From Archangium primigenium (GTDB lineage: Bacteria > Myxococcota > Myxococcia > Myxococcales > Myxococcaceae), in assembly GCF_016904885.1 (NCBI RefSeq), contig NZ_JADWYI010000001.1, positions 2,108,001 to 2,172,000 on the forward strand: a stretch of 64,000 nucleotides of DNA. Direction: 5' to 3'. Below, one piece after another: positions 47,190 to 56,401 of this stretch. Every line of letters begins with the position of its first letter. The stretch's first letter is position 1. A program made the translations under genes and the position numbers. The notes beneath the pieces are model-generated. The model had not been told where the DNA came from. It ran no database searches and saw only the letters and a program-made list of their open reading frames with translations.

Positions 47190-48566
47190 CTACTTCGCGG
47201 TGAAGGTCGTGTCGTTGCGGTACAGCAACGTCTTCGACCAGTCCGCGGTGAACACCAGCGTGTCGACGCGGTAGGTGCCCGTGGGCTCGGACGTGGGGAT
47301 GACGAACGTGGAGCCGTAGGCGCGCGTCTGTCCCGCCGTGAAGGCTTGCGCGGTGTAGGCCTTCTCGGAGATCAGCGCGCGTGTGGAGGCATTGCGAATC
47401 TCATACTTCACCACCACGGTGGTGGCGTCCGGCGACGTGACGCTGGCGTTCACCTGGAAGCCCTGGCCCCGGGTGACGGGGTTGGCGCTGACGGTGGCCT
47501 GGGTGGTGGTCACCTGCGGGGCCGGGTTGGTGGGCGGCGACTGCGTGAAGCGGCTCTTGAAGAGGGCGGCCGCGTTGGGGAACTCGGTCTTGAAGGTGTT
47601 GCCCCCGCTGTCGTCGACGTTCGACAACTGGTGGTGCCCATCCCCCGCCTGGACGTCGAAGTACGAGTGGTAGCCGACATTGTTGGTGGGGTCGAAGATG
47701 AAGTCGAGCATCTGCCCGACGTAGTAGGTGTCATCCCCGCCGCCCGTGGTGGCGGCGTCGTTCACGCCCCACTCCGGAATGGACAGCCGCTTGCCGTGGG
47801 CGCGCGCGAAGTCGCGGAACTTGAGCAGCGCCGGCGCGAACTGACTGCTCCAGACGCCCTGCCAGCGGCTCAGCGCGCACGTGCCCGTGCACCCCGCCGG
47901 AATGGGGTACTGGCCATTCCAACCCTGGTCATACATGTCCAGGCCGATGTAATCGACATACGCGTCACCCGGGTAGGTGGTGGACAGGTCGCCCGCCGCG
48001 ATGTCGTAGTTGGGATTCCAGTCGAACTCGAAGCCGGCCGAGGGCTGCGCGGCCCGCATGGCCGTCACGATCTTGCGAAAGCAGCCCGCGAAGTTCGCCT
48101 GCTGTCCGTTGCCCGAGTACCACGGCATCCAACTGCCGCTGAACTCCCAGCCCAGGCGGATGATGGTGCCCTGCAGCTTGTAGGCGACGAGGTTGTTGGC
48201 GAGCGTCCGGAAGCGCGTGTCGTAGGCGCCCTGGGCACACTGGGCGAGCGAGCCCTGGCCGCTGGGGAACATGGACACCGAGTAGTTGAACCGCCGGCCC
48301 GCCTTGGCCTGCACCCAGGCGCTCCAGGACTGCAATTGCCAGGTGGGGTTCTCGATGTTGTTCCAGGAGTCCTTGGCCTGGTGTCCCTGGCCCATGCGCA
48401 CGTCGTAGCCGAGCCACATGGAGTAGGCGTTGACGGCGTTGGGCTGGGAAAACACCTCGCCCCGGTACACCCCCGTGAGGGGCTGCGCCGAGGCGTTCGT
48501 GGCGACGCCCAGGCCCGCGCAGGCCAGGGTCGAGGCGAGGGTGAGACAGAGGGACTTGAGGGTCAT
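47190..48566 (-). CDS. Secreted GH26-like endo-glycosidase with C-terminal beta-sandwich domain
   Basis: A 458-residue secreted enzyme with signal peptide (cleavage near NASA). The catalytic domain has two glutamates placed as in clan GH-A: IRLGWEFSGSWMPWY (E141, acid/base) and LSIPEWGVND (E265, nucleophile). The layout recalls GH26 mannanases and beta-glucanases, though the usual HEMNG at the acid/base site is replaced by GWEFSG. Residues about 340-458 form a beta-sandwich (YEIRNASTRALISEK... to VFTADWS), likely carbohydrate binding. GGAG lies nine bases before the ATG at 48566; an ATG three codons upstream is possible. Confidence 0.82.
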   Translation of the reverse strand: MTLKSLCLTLASTLACAGLGVATNASAQPLTGVYRGEVFSQPNAVNAYSMWLGYDVRMGQGHQAKDSWNNIENPTWQLQSWSAWVQAKAGRRFNYSVSMFPSGQGSLAQCAQGAYDTRFRTLANNLVAYKLQGTIIRLGWEFSGSWMPWYSGNGQQANFAGCFRKIVTAMRAAQPSAGFEFDWNPNYDIAAGDLSTTYPGDAYVDYIGLDMYDQGWNGQYPIPAGCTGTCALSRWQGVWSSQFAPALLKFRDFARAHGKRLSIPEWGVNDAATTGGGDDTYYVGQMLDFIFDPTNNVGYHSYFDVQAGDGHHQLSNVDDSGGNTFKTEFPNAAALFKSRFTQSPPTNPAPQVTTTQATVSANPVTRGQGFQVNASVTSPDATTVVVKYEIRNASTRALISEKAYTAQAFTAGQTRAYGSTFVIPTSEPTGTYRVDTLVFTADWSKTLLYRNDTTFTAK

Positions 48567-48656
48567 CGCAGGCATCTCCCAGGGAGGCGGCTTTCGCCGT
48601 TATTCCCGTTTTGTCGGAGTGTGGGATGCGATGGGTCCCGTGTCAACGCGCCGCGC

Positions 48657-49967
48657 TCAGTAGTTCACCTGGAGCTGCACGCGCGTCAGGTCTCCGCGCT
48701 GCTGGATGTAGGGCGCGCGGGAGGAGGTGCGATCGGAGATGGCGTACGCGGCCGTCAGCTCGAGCGCCTTGTAGATCTGCCACTCCACGCCCATCTCCAG
48801 CTCGCGGACGTCGTAGCGCGGGGCGTTGGTCTCGAACTTCTTGCCGCCCTCGTAGAGGGTCCCGCGCACGTAGGGGATGAGGGTGACGCCCAGCACGCCA
48901 TCCAGCTTGTACATGAGCTGCGCATAGCCGCCGCGCAGGGGACGGCTGGCCACGGTGAAGGCCTCATCCCCGCCGCCCAGCGACGGCCCACGGCCCACGT
49001 TGTACTCGGCGACGAAGCCGAGCGGCTGGGGGTAGATCATCAGGCTGAGGTTGGCGCGGGTGTCGACGAGATCATTGGCCCCGTCGAGCAGGGCGTAGGG
49101 CGCCGTCGCGGTGGGGGTGACCGTGACGTTGTAGCGGCCGTAATAGCCGCCCACGCCCACCTCGACGAACTGCTTGCCGAAGAGGAAGGGCCAGGTCACG
49201 CGGGCCACGACGTGGGGCGTGTCGTTGCGCTCGGCGCGGTTGGCCGTCTGGCCGTTGTAGATGCCCGTGCCCACCACGCCGTAGTCACCCGAGCCCTTGA
49301 GGCCACTGTCGACCAGGTGCTTGAAGCGCTGGCGGATCTCGTCCGGCGCCCAGTAGAAGAAGACACCCAGGTCGCGCTCGTCCTTGACCGCGCTGTTGAT
49401 GGCGTCGTTGCGGTCGAAGGGGAGGCGGTTCTGGCTCGACTGGAGGTTCTCGAAGCCGAACGGCACCTTGGACTGACCCACGCGCAGGCGGAACTCCTTG
49501 CGCGAGTCCAGGAAGACGTCGGCGTACCAGTCGCGCATGATGGCGACGTTGTACTGGTCCGAGATGACCGAGGCGAAGTCGGGCTGCAGGTAGACAGACA
49601 CCCGCTCGTGCACGTCTCCGAAGAGGATGACGCGCGCGCGCCGGATGCCAAAGCCCGTGTTCTTGCCGAGGAACCGGTCACCCTGGTCGTTGATGAGCTC
49701 CTCGTTGACGCGGAAGCTCGGCAGCCGGTTGTAGCGGAACTGGGTGTAGCCGCGGATGCGAAGCTTGTCGTACCAGTGCGACTCCTTCTTCGGCTCCGCG
49801 GGGGGCGGCTGGAGCGCCGGAGAGGGAGGCTCGGCGGGCGTCTTGGGTTGCTCCGCGGCGGGGGGCGGCTGGAGATCCGGGGCGGCGGGCTCGGACTGCT
49901 GGGCGAGCGCGGCGGGGGTCTGCAGGAGCACGAAGAGGAGGGTACGGAGGGACACGGGAATGTGCAT
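48657..49967 (-). CDS. OprO/OprP-type porin with proline-rich N-terminus
   Basis: A 436-residue outer-membrane protein. A signal peptide (ending AALAQ) precedes a Pro-rich periplasmic linker (about 24-58) and a barrel starting LRIRGYTQFRYNRLP, with FRLRVGQSKVPFGFENLQS typical of the OprO/P family and a C-terminal LQVNY. These porins form channels for anions or small solutes. The gene is divergent from a second, related porin gene, with a 275-base region between them containing direct repeats. Confidence 0.88.
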   Translation of the reverse strand: MHIPVSLRTLLFVLLQTPAALAQQSEPAAPDLQPPPAAEQPKTPAEPPSPALQPPPAEPKKESHWYDKLRIRGYTQFRYNRLPSFRVNEELINDQGDRFLGKNTGFGIRRARVILFGDVHERVSVYLQPDFASVISDQYNVAIMRDWYADVFLDSRKEFRLRVGQSKVPFGFENLQSSQNRLPFDRNDAINSAVKDERDLGVFFYWAPDEIRQRFKHLVDSGLKGSGDYGVVGTGIYNGQTANRAERNDTPHVVARVTWPFLFGKQFVEVGVGGYYGRYNVTVTPTATAPYALLDGANDLVDTRANLSLMIYPQPLGFVAEYNVGRGPSLGGGDEAFTVASRPLRGGYAQLMYKLDGVLGVTLIPYVRGTLYEGGKKFETNAPRYDVRELEMGVEWQIYKALELTAAYAISDRTSSRAPYIQQRGDLTRVQLQVNY

Positions 49968-50072
49968 GGCGTGAAGAAGCGGATCCGCCGGGGAGGGGCA
50001 CCCGGTGCGGAGCGCGATCCCTCACGTACACAGTCGCGGATGAGGGGACAACGGTGGGACGACCGCGTCGCC

Positions 50073-50114
50073 AAAGTGTCACCGGGCACCTGCTTCTGTG
50101 TCGAAAGTGTCACC
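50073..50114. promoter_or_regulatory. Pair of 11-bp direct repeats between divergent porin genes
   Basis: AAAGTGTCACC occurs at 50073-50083 and again at 50104-50114, starts 31 bases apart (about three helical turns), in the same orientation, with a partial copy GTGTCGA at 50098-50104. This suggests binding of an activator or repressor to one DNA face. It does not match the Pho box layout (11-base period). Confidence 0.55.
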
Positions 50115-50242
50115 AACACGCTGCTTGCCCGGTCACACGGGCGGTGTCGGCCGATTCCGGGGAACCCCGGGGCGAATCGTTCCATCAGGACGGGCGAATC
50201 CTTTTCGTGAACCGCCCCCGGATCCCCAACGTGAATGCCTTG

Positions 50243-51655
50243 ATGCGCAGGCCCTGGCTTCCTGGTCGTCTTCTTCGTCCCTCCCTCGCCCGGTCGGTGT
50301 TGACCGCTTCCTGCCTGGTCTTGTCCGCGGGCGCCTGGGCCCAGCAGGGGCCCGTGCCCCAACCCCATGCGGATCCGCCGAAAGACGACACGCCGCGAGA
50401 CCCCGCCCTCAATCCCGCCACGACCGCGGCGCCCCCTCCCGCGCCCGTGCCTCCTCCCGCGTCCACGCCGCCCCCTTCTTTCACCGCGGGCGCCGAGGGC
50501 TTCACTCTCTCCAGCGCGGACAAGCAATACCAACTCAAACTGCGTGGCATCCTCCAGTCGGATGCGCGCTTCTTCGCCCAGGGCAAGGAGCGCGCGGGCA
50601 ACAACACCTTCCTGGTGCGCCGCTTCCAGCCGACCTTCGACGGCACGCTGGCGGGCCTGGTCGACTTCCGGTTCCAGCTGGATCTGGCCCCCAATTCCCA
50701 ACCCATCCAGGACGGCTACGCGGAGATCCACCCGGCCCGCCAGTTCCGGATCCGGGTGGGCAAGTTCAAGGCCCCGGTGGGCCTCGAGCGGCTCCAGCCC
50801 GTCACGGCCCTCCTCTTCCCGGAGTTCGCGCTGCCCACCAGCCTGGTGCCCAACCGCGAGGTGGGCATCCAGTTCGCCGGAGATTTCTCCGGAGGTGTGC
50901 TGAGCTACGCCCTGGGGGCCTTCAACGGCTCGCCCGACAACGGCGCCGCGGACCTCAACGTCGACGACAACGTGGAATTGGAGGGCCGGCTCTTCGCGCA
51001 CCCGTTCCGCAATGGCTCGGTGGATGCGCTCAAGGGGCTCGGCCTGGGCATCTCCGGCACGGCGGGCAGTGAGTACGGCACCCTGGGCGCCACCCAGGAG
51101 TCCGTGCTGCGCGCCGAGGGTCAGCAGACGTTCTTCTCGTACCTCACGGGCACCACCCTGGAGACCACGGTGGTCGCCAGCGGTCGTCACTACCGCTTCT
51201 CCCCGCAGGCCTACTACTACAACGGCCCCCTGGGGCTGATGGCCGAGTACGCCTCCTCCACGCAGGACGTGCGGCGGGGCGCGGACGTGGCCCGGTTGAC
51301 GAACGACGCCTGGCAGCTGTCCGCCTCCTACGTCCTCTTCGGCGGCAAGGCCTCCTACGAGGGCGTGAAGCCCTTCCACCCGGTGCTCCCCAGCGAGGGC
51401 CACTGGGGCGCCGTGGAGGTGGGCGCCCGCTACTCCGGGCTGCGCGTCGACCCGCGCGCCTTCCCGCTCTTCGCGGACCCCTCGCGCTCGGCCAGCGGTG
51501 CGCAGTCCTGGGGCGCCGTCGCCCATTGGTACTTGAGTGGCAACGCCCGCATCACCTTCAGCACGGAGCGCACCACCTTCGCGGGCGGCGCGGCGGATGG
51601 CGGCGACCGTCCCACGGAGATCGCCTTCTTCAACCGCGTCCAGGCCTACTTCTAG
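50243..51655 (+). CDS. OprO/OprP-type porin
   Basis: A 470-residue outer-membrane protein. A signal peptide ends near AWAQ and is followed by a very Pro-rich stretch (about 38-75), then a barrel beginning LKLRGILQSDARFF, with the family motif FRIRVGKFKAPVGLERLQ and a C-terminal FNRVQAYF. It is related to the divergent porin but clearly different in sequence. The ATG at 50243 or a GTG four codons upstream may start it. Together with the sugar-degrading genes it may admit oligosaccharides or anions. Confidence 0.88.
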   Translation: MRRPWLPGRLLRPSLARSVLTASCLVLSAGAWAQQGPVPQPHADPPKDDTPRDPALNPATTAAPPPAPVPPPASTPPPSFTAGAEGFTLSSADKQYQLKLRGILQSDARFFAQGKERAGNNTFLVRRFQPTFDGTLAGLVDFRFQLDLAPNSQPIQDGYAEIHPARQFRIRVGKFKAPVGLERLQPVTALLFPEFALPTSLVPNREVGIQFAGDFSGGVLSYALGAFNGSPDNGAADLNVDDNVELEGRLFAHPFRNGSVDALKGLGLGISGTAGSEYGTLGATQESVLRAEGQQTFFSYLTGTTLETTVVASGRHYRFSPQAYYYNGPLGLMAEYASSTQDVRRGADVARLTNDAWQLSASYVLFGGKASYEGVKPFHPVLPSEGHWGAVEVGARYSGLRVDPRAFPLFADPSRSASGAQSWGAVAHWYLSGNARITFSTERTTFAGGAADGGDRPTEIAFFNRVQAYF

Positions 51656-51704
51656 GCGACGGTCCGCCGGGGACCCGGGCGGGTGAGGTACTGTGCGCGC
51701 CCCC

Positions 51705-52958
51705 ATGGGTTCCGCACCTGCCTCCAGCCCCCGCCCGCGCTCCCTCGCCACCGCCGCGCTCTGCCTGTACGCGGTGGGTCTGTTCCTGGCGGAGGGGGTC
51801 TTGCAGGCGGGGGCCGCGCTGGCGGTGGCGCTGACGCTGGGGCTGCTCGTCTCGCGTCGGCTCCGGTTGGCGCCCGACGTACGGGCCTACGCGCTGGCCA
51901 GCGGCGCGTTGTGTCTGTGGCAGCTCGTGTCTCCTGGGGTGGCCCTGCTGACGGGGGCCGCCGAGCGGTGGCCCCGGAGTTCGCGCTACGGCCAGACGCT
52001 GGACACCCTGGCGGGCGCGGCGGTGGCGTGCGTCGGCACGCTGGGCGTGCCCTGGGTGGCCCTGGGCGTCATCGTCGCGGTGGGGTGGGGCGTGGCGGCG
52101 GTGCTGGGGGTGTACCAGCACTTCGTGCCCTGGGCGTGGGAGCCGCCCGCCTTCCTCAAGCTGAGCCGGGAGCGGCTGCACGAGAACTTCGGCACCGAGG
52201 AGTCTCCCCACTACGCCTCCGGCGGCTTCTTCTTCCACCGGCTGCGCTTCGCGCATGGCGCGGTCTCCGTCCTCGGTCCCGCCCTGGCGATGGTGGGGCG
52301 CGCCCGGTCGCTGCGCACCCGGGGCCTGGCGGCCCTCGTGGTGCTGGCCCTGCTCGTGTCCACCTACGTGTCCTTCGCGCGGGCGGCGCTCGGCGCGGCG
52401 GTGGTCGTGTGCGTGCTGGCGTTGCTGTTGTTGATGCGCGGCACCGCGCGCCGGGTGGGGCTCGGGGTGGCCGTGGCGCTGGTGGTCGCGGTGCTGGTGA
52501 CGCCCGCCTGGAGCGAGCGGGCGGGCCGGGCGCTCGAGAACGTGGTGAGTGGCGAGCGTGCCCTGGCGATGTCCGTGGGCTGGCGCCTGGTGCGCGAGCA
52601 TCCACTCGTGGGTGTGGGGTTCGGCAACCACAAGCCCGCGGCCCTGCGCACCCAGGCGGAGACCCACATCACGGATCTGCTGGCCACGGACGCGCACAAC
52701 CTGTGGCTGACGACGTGGGCGGAGACGGGGCTGATCGGCCTCGTGTTACAGGCCGCGGTCCATGGGCTCCTGGCCCGGGCCCTCTTGCGCCGCCACCGCG
52801 GCGGCTCGCTGGCCGCCACGGGGGCGCTGTTGTCCTTCGTGGGCTTTCACATCCTGTCGCTCGTCCACTACCTGCCCTTCCACTCCAGCGTGCACCTGTC
52901 CTTCGCGTTCGTGTGGGGCCTGGGATTGAGCGAGGGCGGTGAGATCCTCCGGGACTGA
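51705..52958 (+). CDS. O-antigen ligase/polymerase-like (Wzy_C) membrane protein
   Basis: A 417-residue protein with ten or more hydrophobic segments. The Wzy_C/WaaL region is seen in the C-terminal half, with the periplasmic loop HPLVGVGFGNHKPAAL and HNLWLTTWAETGLIGL, whose conserved His/Glu are typical of the family. Such proteins link O-antigen to lipid A core or polymerise glycans at the periplasmic face. No other polysaccharide biosynthesis genes are adjacent. The start at 51705 is used; a GTG four codons upstream is possible. Confidence 0.88.
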   Translation: MGSAPASSPRPRSLATAALCLYAVGLFLAEGVLQAGAALAVALTLGLLVSRRLRLAPDVRAYALASGALCLWQLVSPGVALLTGAAERWPRSSRYGQTLDTLAGAAVACVGTLGVPWVALGVIVAVGWGVAAVLGVYQHFVPWAWEPPAFLKLSRERLHENFGTEESPHYASGGFFFHRLRFAHGAVSVLGPALAMVGRARSLRTRGLAALVVLALLVSTYVSFARAALGAAVVVCVLALLLLMRGTARRVGLGVAVALVVAVLVTPAWSERAGRALENVVSGERALAMSVGWRLVREHPLVGVGFGNHKPAALRTQAETHITDLLATDAHNLWLTTWAETGLIGLVLQAAVHGLLARALLRRHRGGSLAATGALLSFVGFHILSLVHYLPFHSSVHLSFAFVWGLGLSEGGEILRD

Positions 52959-52973
52959 GCCGTCGTGTGACGT

Positions 52974-53231
52974 TCAGCGCGCGTCCACCGCCGTGGCGCC
53001 GTGCGTGCCCCGCCGCCCATGATCGCGGGCCTCACGCTCATGGCGCTCCCGCTTGGCGCGCTCACGGCGCTCGCGCTCGGCGCGCTCACGGGCCTCACGC
53101 TCGCGGTTCGCGGGGTCCACCGTTGCCGGGTGGCCACTGGGCGGGCGGGGGTCGCGCCTCGAATCGGCCAGCGCGGGCATGCTCGCGTACAGGGTGAAGG
53201 CGATGGACATCCACGTGAACACGGTCTTCAT
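52974..53231 (-). CDS. Small secreted Arg/Glu-rich protein
   Basis: An 85-residue protein with a clear signal peptide (MSIAFTLYASMPALA) and a mature part dominated by an Arg/Glu/Ala helix (AERERRERAKRERHERE). Upstream GAGGAG at about seven bases supports the start. It could bind polyanions such as DNA or polysaccharide outside the inner membrane. The bias of the DNA (repeated GAGCGC-type hexamers) makes a false gene possible, but the signal peptide and ribosome site argue for it. Confidence 0.6.
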   Translation of the reverse strand: MKTVFTWMSIAFTLYASMPALADSRRDPRPPSGHPATVDPANREREARERAERERRERAKRERHEREARDHGRRGTHGATAVDAR

Positions 53232-53391
53232 GGGGAGGCTCCTCGGAGTTGGCTCGCTCCGTGTCGTGCTGAGTCCGACGAGGCGCCCGGTGCCTTATTC
53301 GGACCGGTGGGATGTCGAAGTATTTCGTCAGCGGCCAGGCAGGCGAGCGTGCCATTGGCGTCCCTGGAGGGGGCGGATACGCTGCCGCGCC

Positions 53392-53760
53392 ATGTCGCTC
53401 GAGACCCTTTGCCGCGCCTGCGGCCTGTGCTGCGACGGCTCGCTGTTCTCCCGGGTGCCCCTGGCTCCCTCGGAGCGCGTGCCCGAGACCGCGCTCGCCG
53501 TGGTGACCAACGACAAGGGGGGGCGCCACGTGCCCCAGCGGTGCGCGGCGCTCTCGGGCACGGTGTGTCAGGTCTATGCCGAGCGGCCGCTCGCCTGCCG
53601 CCGGTACGAGTGCCTGCTGTTCGGGGCGCTGCGCTCGGGGGAGGTGTCCCTGGACGAGGCGCTCGCGGTGGTCACCCAGGCGCGGGCGCTGGGCCAGGAG
53701 GGCGCCCCCGAGGCTGTCCGGGAGCGCTACCTCTCGTTCCACTTCGGCAGGCGGCCGTGA
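53392..53760 (+). CDS. Small YkgJ-family cysteine cluster protein
   Basis: A 122-residue protein with cysteines arranged as CRACGLCCDG at the N-terminus, then QRCAALSGTVC and ERPLACRRYEC, the metal-binding pattern of the YkgJ family. It is shorter than the YkgJ-like protein at 11422-11985. It ends directly against the stop of the convergent GH5-like gene. Function unknown. Confidence 0.85.
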   Translation: MSLETLCRACGLCCDGSLFSRVPLAPSERVPETALAVVTNDKGGRHVPQRCAALSGTVCQVYAERPLACRRYECLLFGALRSGEVSLDEALAVVTQARALGQEGAPEAVRERYLSFHFGRRP

Positions 53761-55017
53761 CTACTCGGCCTGGGTGGCCTGGAGCGTGGTCGCGGTCCAC
53801 ATCCGCTTGAGCTCGCTGTACGCGGAGCGGTAGTAGCGCCCGCTGGTCTCTCCGTCCAAGAGCGCCGTGGACAGGCCGAACCACTCCTCGTTCAGGAAGT
53901 AGTCGGGGCCGAGGTTCGCGTTGGTGTAGCCCCCGGTGTTGTGGACATCGCGAGGCCCGGCGCCGTCCTTCCACCACTCGTCGTTCCACTCGAACGCCAC
54001 GCCGCCCAGCAGCTTGTTGCTCGTCGAGCGCGCGCTGAGGTTGGGCAGCATCGTGTTCTCCCAGCGGCTCTTGTAGAACGCGGCCTGCTGCTGCTGCGCG
54101 AACGTCGAGCCCCGGCCCTCGGGGTTGGAGGTGTCACAGCCCTGGTTGTGCTGGCAGGCGTCATAGCCAAACTCCGTGAACAGGAGCGGCTTGTTGAGCG
54201 GGTAGCCCTGGATGATGTTCTTGAAGCCCTGCTCGGTGTTGTACATGTTGATGGACCAGACATCCACGAGCGGCGCCCGGTTGAGCAGGCCGCTGTTGTG
54301 GATGTCCAGCTGGGGGTTGTCCCCGATGACCACCGTGTAGGGATGGGCGGCGTCGGCCTGCTGGTCCGCCTCGCGGATGGCCTCGCCGTAGAAGTCGAAC
54401 ATCGCCTCGGCGGAGATGGGCCCGCGGTTCCACTCGAAGTTGTTCTCGTTGCCGAACGCCCACATGAGCACCATGGGGAACTCGGTGCGGTTCTTGAAGA
54501 CGTTGATGATGTTGCGAAAGCGCAGCTTGTGCCGCGTGCGCGCGTCCTTGCCGAACTTCACCTGCTGCCCCGAGCGCAGGTCCACGTTGGCGGGCAGGAA
54601 GTAGTTCATGATGACGTAGATGCCCTGCCGGTCCGCCTCGTCCAGCACGGCGCGGTAGTTGGCGAGCACCGTGGCATCCACCCGCGAGGGGTCCGTCGAG
54701 GGATCGTTCTGCTCCTCCCAGTTCTGGAACAGCCGGTCGTACAGGACGTAGACCCGCAGGGTGTTGACGCCCATCTCCTTCATCTTGGCCAGGTCGCTGA
54801 ACGCCACCGCCCGGTTCATCGTCCAGTCATCGGGCCAGTTGTTGGGCCCCGTCCGGGGGACCGGGTGGTAGTTGACGCCCTTGACGGTGAAGGGTTTGGC
54901 GTTGACCAGCAGTTGCTTGTTGGAGAGGGTCAGGGACTCCGGAGCGCGTCTGGCATTGGCCTCGGGTGCCACGGCCAGCACGGACAGCATGCTCATCCCC
55001 ACGAGGAACCGGTTCAT
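53761..55017 (-). CDS. Secreted GH5/GH2-type (clan GH-A) glycosidase or glucanosyltransferase
   Basis: A 418-residue secreted TIM-barrel enzyme with signal peptide (cleavage near EANA). The N-terminal PFTVKGVNYHPVP, the acid/base Glu in LMWAFGNENNFEW (E191) and the nucleophile Glu in LLFTEFGYDA (E282) fit clan GH-A and resemble GH2/GH5 enzymes and glucanosyltransferases acting on beta-1,3-glucan. Four cysteines near 288-297 and elsewhere may form disulfides. GAAAGGAAGG upstream of the ATG gives a good ribosome site. The substrate is inferred to be a beta-glucan. Confidence 0.85.
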   Translation of the reverse strand: MNRFLVGMSMLSVLAVAPEANARRAPESLTLSNKQLLVNAKPFTVKGVNYHPVPRTGPNNWPDDWTMNRAVAFSDLAKMKEMGVNTLRVYVLYDRLFQNWEEQNDPSTDPSRVDATVLANYRAVLDEADRQGIYVIMNYFLPANVDLRSGQQVKFGKDARTRHKLRFRNIINVFKNRTEFPMVLMWAFGNENNFEWNRGPISAEAMFDFYGEAIREADQQADAAHPYTVVIGDNPQLDIHNSGLLNRAPLVDVWSINMYNTEQGFKNIIQGYPLNKPLLFTEFGYDACQHNQGCDTSNPEGRGSTFAQQQQAAFYKSRWENTMLPNLSARSTSNKLLGGVAFEWNDEWWKDGAGPRDVHNTGGYTNANLGPDYFLNEEWFGLSTALLDGETSGRYYRSAYSELKRMWTATTLQATQAE

Positions 55018-55089
55018 GCGGAAGCCTTCCTTTCAGCGGTGAGGGCGCCCGTATAACACCGGATTCCTGGTATTTGTGGATTTACTCGT

Positions 55090-56259
55090 TTAGAAGGCCC
55101 CGAAGGTGGGCGGTCGGGTGCTGGTGAAAAAATCCTGGAAGGACAGTTGGAAGCGCAGCGCGCTGCCGGGCTCTCCGTCGAAGGTGCCGTCCTTGTGTCC
55201 GAGCACCACGAGCGACTCGTCGCGCAGGACGGACAGGTGCACCAGGGAGATGGCGCCCGGACGGCTCAAGCCGTGCGTGTCCTTCCAGACCTCCAGGTTC
55301 TCCTCGCGCCCGGCCTGGAGGGCGTCCCAGGACAGTTGCAGCAGGCGCAGGGACACGGGCGCGTCCGCGGTGGCGGAGCGGTGGCGTTTGTAGCCCACGG
55401 CGAGCCCCGAGGCGCCGCCCATGAGCGCGACGGGGCCGGGCTGGAAGGTGCGGTCGATGAGCCGGCTCTCCGCCCGCCAGGGGCAGCCGCGGCCCGGCAG
55501 CCGGGTGACGTAGACGAGGGACTCGGCGGTGGGCGTGTCGGAGCGCTCGGGCGCGCTCCACGCGAAGAAGTGACAGCCCGACCATTCCACGCTCGCATAC
55601 GAGGCGTGCTCGTCCGGGGGCGCCAGCACCGTGGGCGCCGCCTGGGTGGTGAAGAAGTCCGGGTAGGTGGCCGTGAACCGGGTGCCCTCGCCCACCTCTC
55701 CCGGGATGATGCCGGACTTGGTGCCCTCGACCACGAGCGCGTCCCCTGACACCGCGAGGCTGGCCTGGGTGATGCCACCCGGCAGGCAGGTGCCCATGCC
55801 GCGAGGACAGATGGACGCGCTCAAGCTCTCGCGTCGCAGGACGTCGAGCGAGTCGGGGGCGAGGTGCCACAGATTGAACCGGCTGCCCGTGGCCGCCGGG
55901 GAGTCGCCTGTCAGGGAATGGCCCACCGCGAGGCCCTTGTCCCCGGCGACGAGCGAGAGCGTGGGCGGCGCGTGGGACGTGTCCAGCAGGCGGTGTTGCT
56001 CCTCGAAGGGACAGGTGCCCAGGCTCGTGCGGTGCAGGCGGATATCGTGGACGGGGGCGGCTGACCTCGCGCCGTCGCGGGCCTCCGCCGTCAGCGAGTA
56101 GAGGCAGCCCTTCCATTCGGCGCTCGCGCCGGGGGACGCCGTGAGAAGGGCGCGTCGGGGCTCGTCCGTGAGGGGGGGCTCGCCCCCCGGGGGGGGAGCT
56201 CCGCACCCCAGAATCCAGAGCGCGGCGACCAGCGAACGTCCCCATTTCGTGTCACGCAT
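55090..56259 (-). CDS. Lipoprotein with a tandem-duplicated module, function unknown
   Basis: A 389-residue predicted lipoprotein (lipobox ILGC). The mature part is two copies of a module of about 170 residues. Matching segments are AEWKGCLYSLTAEA / VEWSGCHFFAWSAP, GDKGLAVGHSL / GASGLAVGYKR, ALVVEGTKSG / SLVVLGHKDG, and YPDFFTTQAAPT / FQDFFTSTRPPT. Each copy has two cysteines (GC... and CPF/CPW) that could pair. No family was recognised; the strand-rich pattern resembles beta-propeller or immunoglobulin-like folds. AGGA upstream of the ATG at 56259 supports the start. Confidence 0.8.
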   Translation of the reverse strand: MRDTKWGRSLVAALWILGCGAPPPGGEPPLTDEPRRALLTASPGASAEWKGCLYSLTAEARDGARSAAPVHDIRLHRTSLGTCPFEEQHRLLDTSHAPPTLSLVAGDKGLAVGHSLTGDSPAATGSRFNLWHLAPDSLDVLRRESLSASICPRGMGTCLPGGITQASLAVSGDALVVEGTKSGIIPGEVGEGTRFTATYPDFFTTQAAPTVLAPPDEHASYASVEWSGCHFFAWSAPERSDTPTAESLVYVTRLPGRGCPWRAESRLIDRTFQPGPVALMGGASGLAVGYKRHRSATADAPVSLRLLQLSWDALQAGREENLEVWKDTHGLSRPGAISLVHLSVLRDESLVVLGHKDGTFDGEPGSALRFQLSFQDFFTSTRPPTFGAF

Positions 56260-56401
56260 GCGGGTGTCCTCATGGGGCGGCGGGAGGTCGACAGCGCCCC
56301 GCGTCATTGAATTCATTCTTCCAGGCCGTTCGCAGGTGTCCCGCCGACCGGGGCCGCTGTCCTTTGTGTGACGCGCGCGGGGATTGGAGAATGATGGCGC
56401 C

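Noticed and set aside
50073-50114. Classical Pho box before the porins
   Set aside because: Pho boxes are 7-base repeats with an 11-base period; here the full repeats are 31 bases apart and the partial copy is 9 bases from the next.
47166-50210. A 1014-codon open frame on the plus strand
   Set aside because: It is antisense to the GH26-like and porin genes, which have signal peptides, motifs and correct start signals; its own translation shows no domain.
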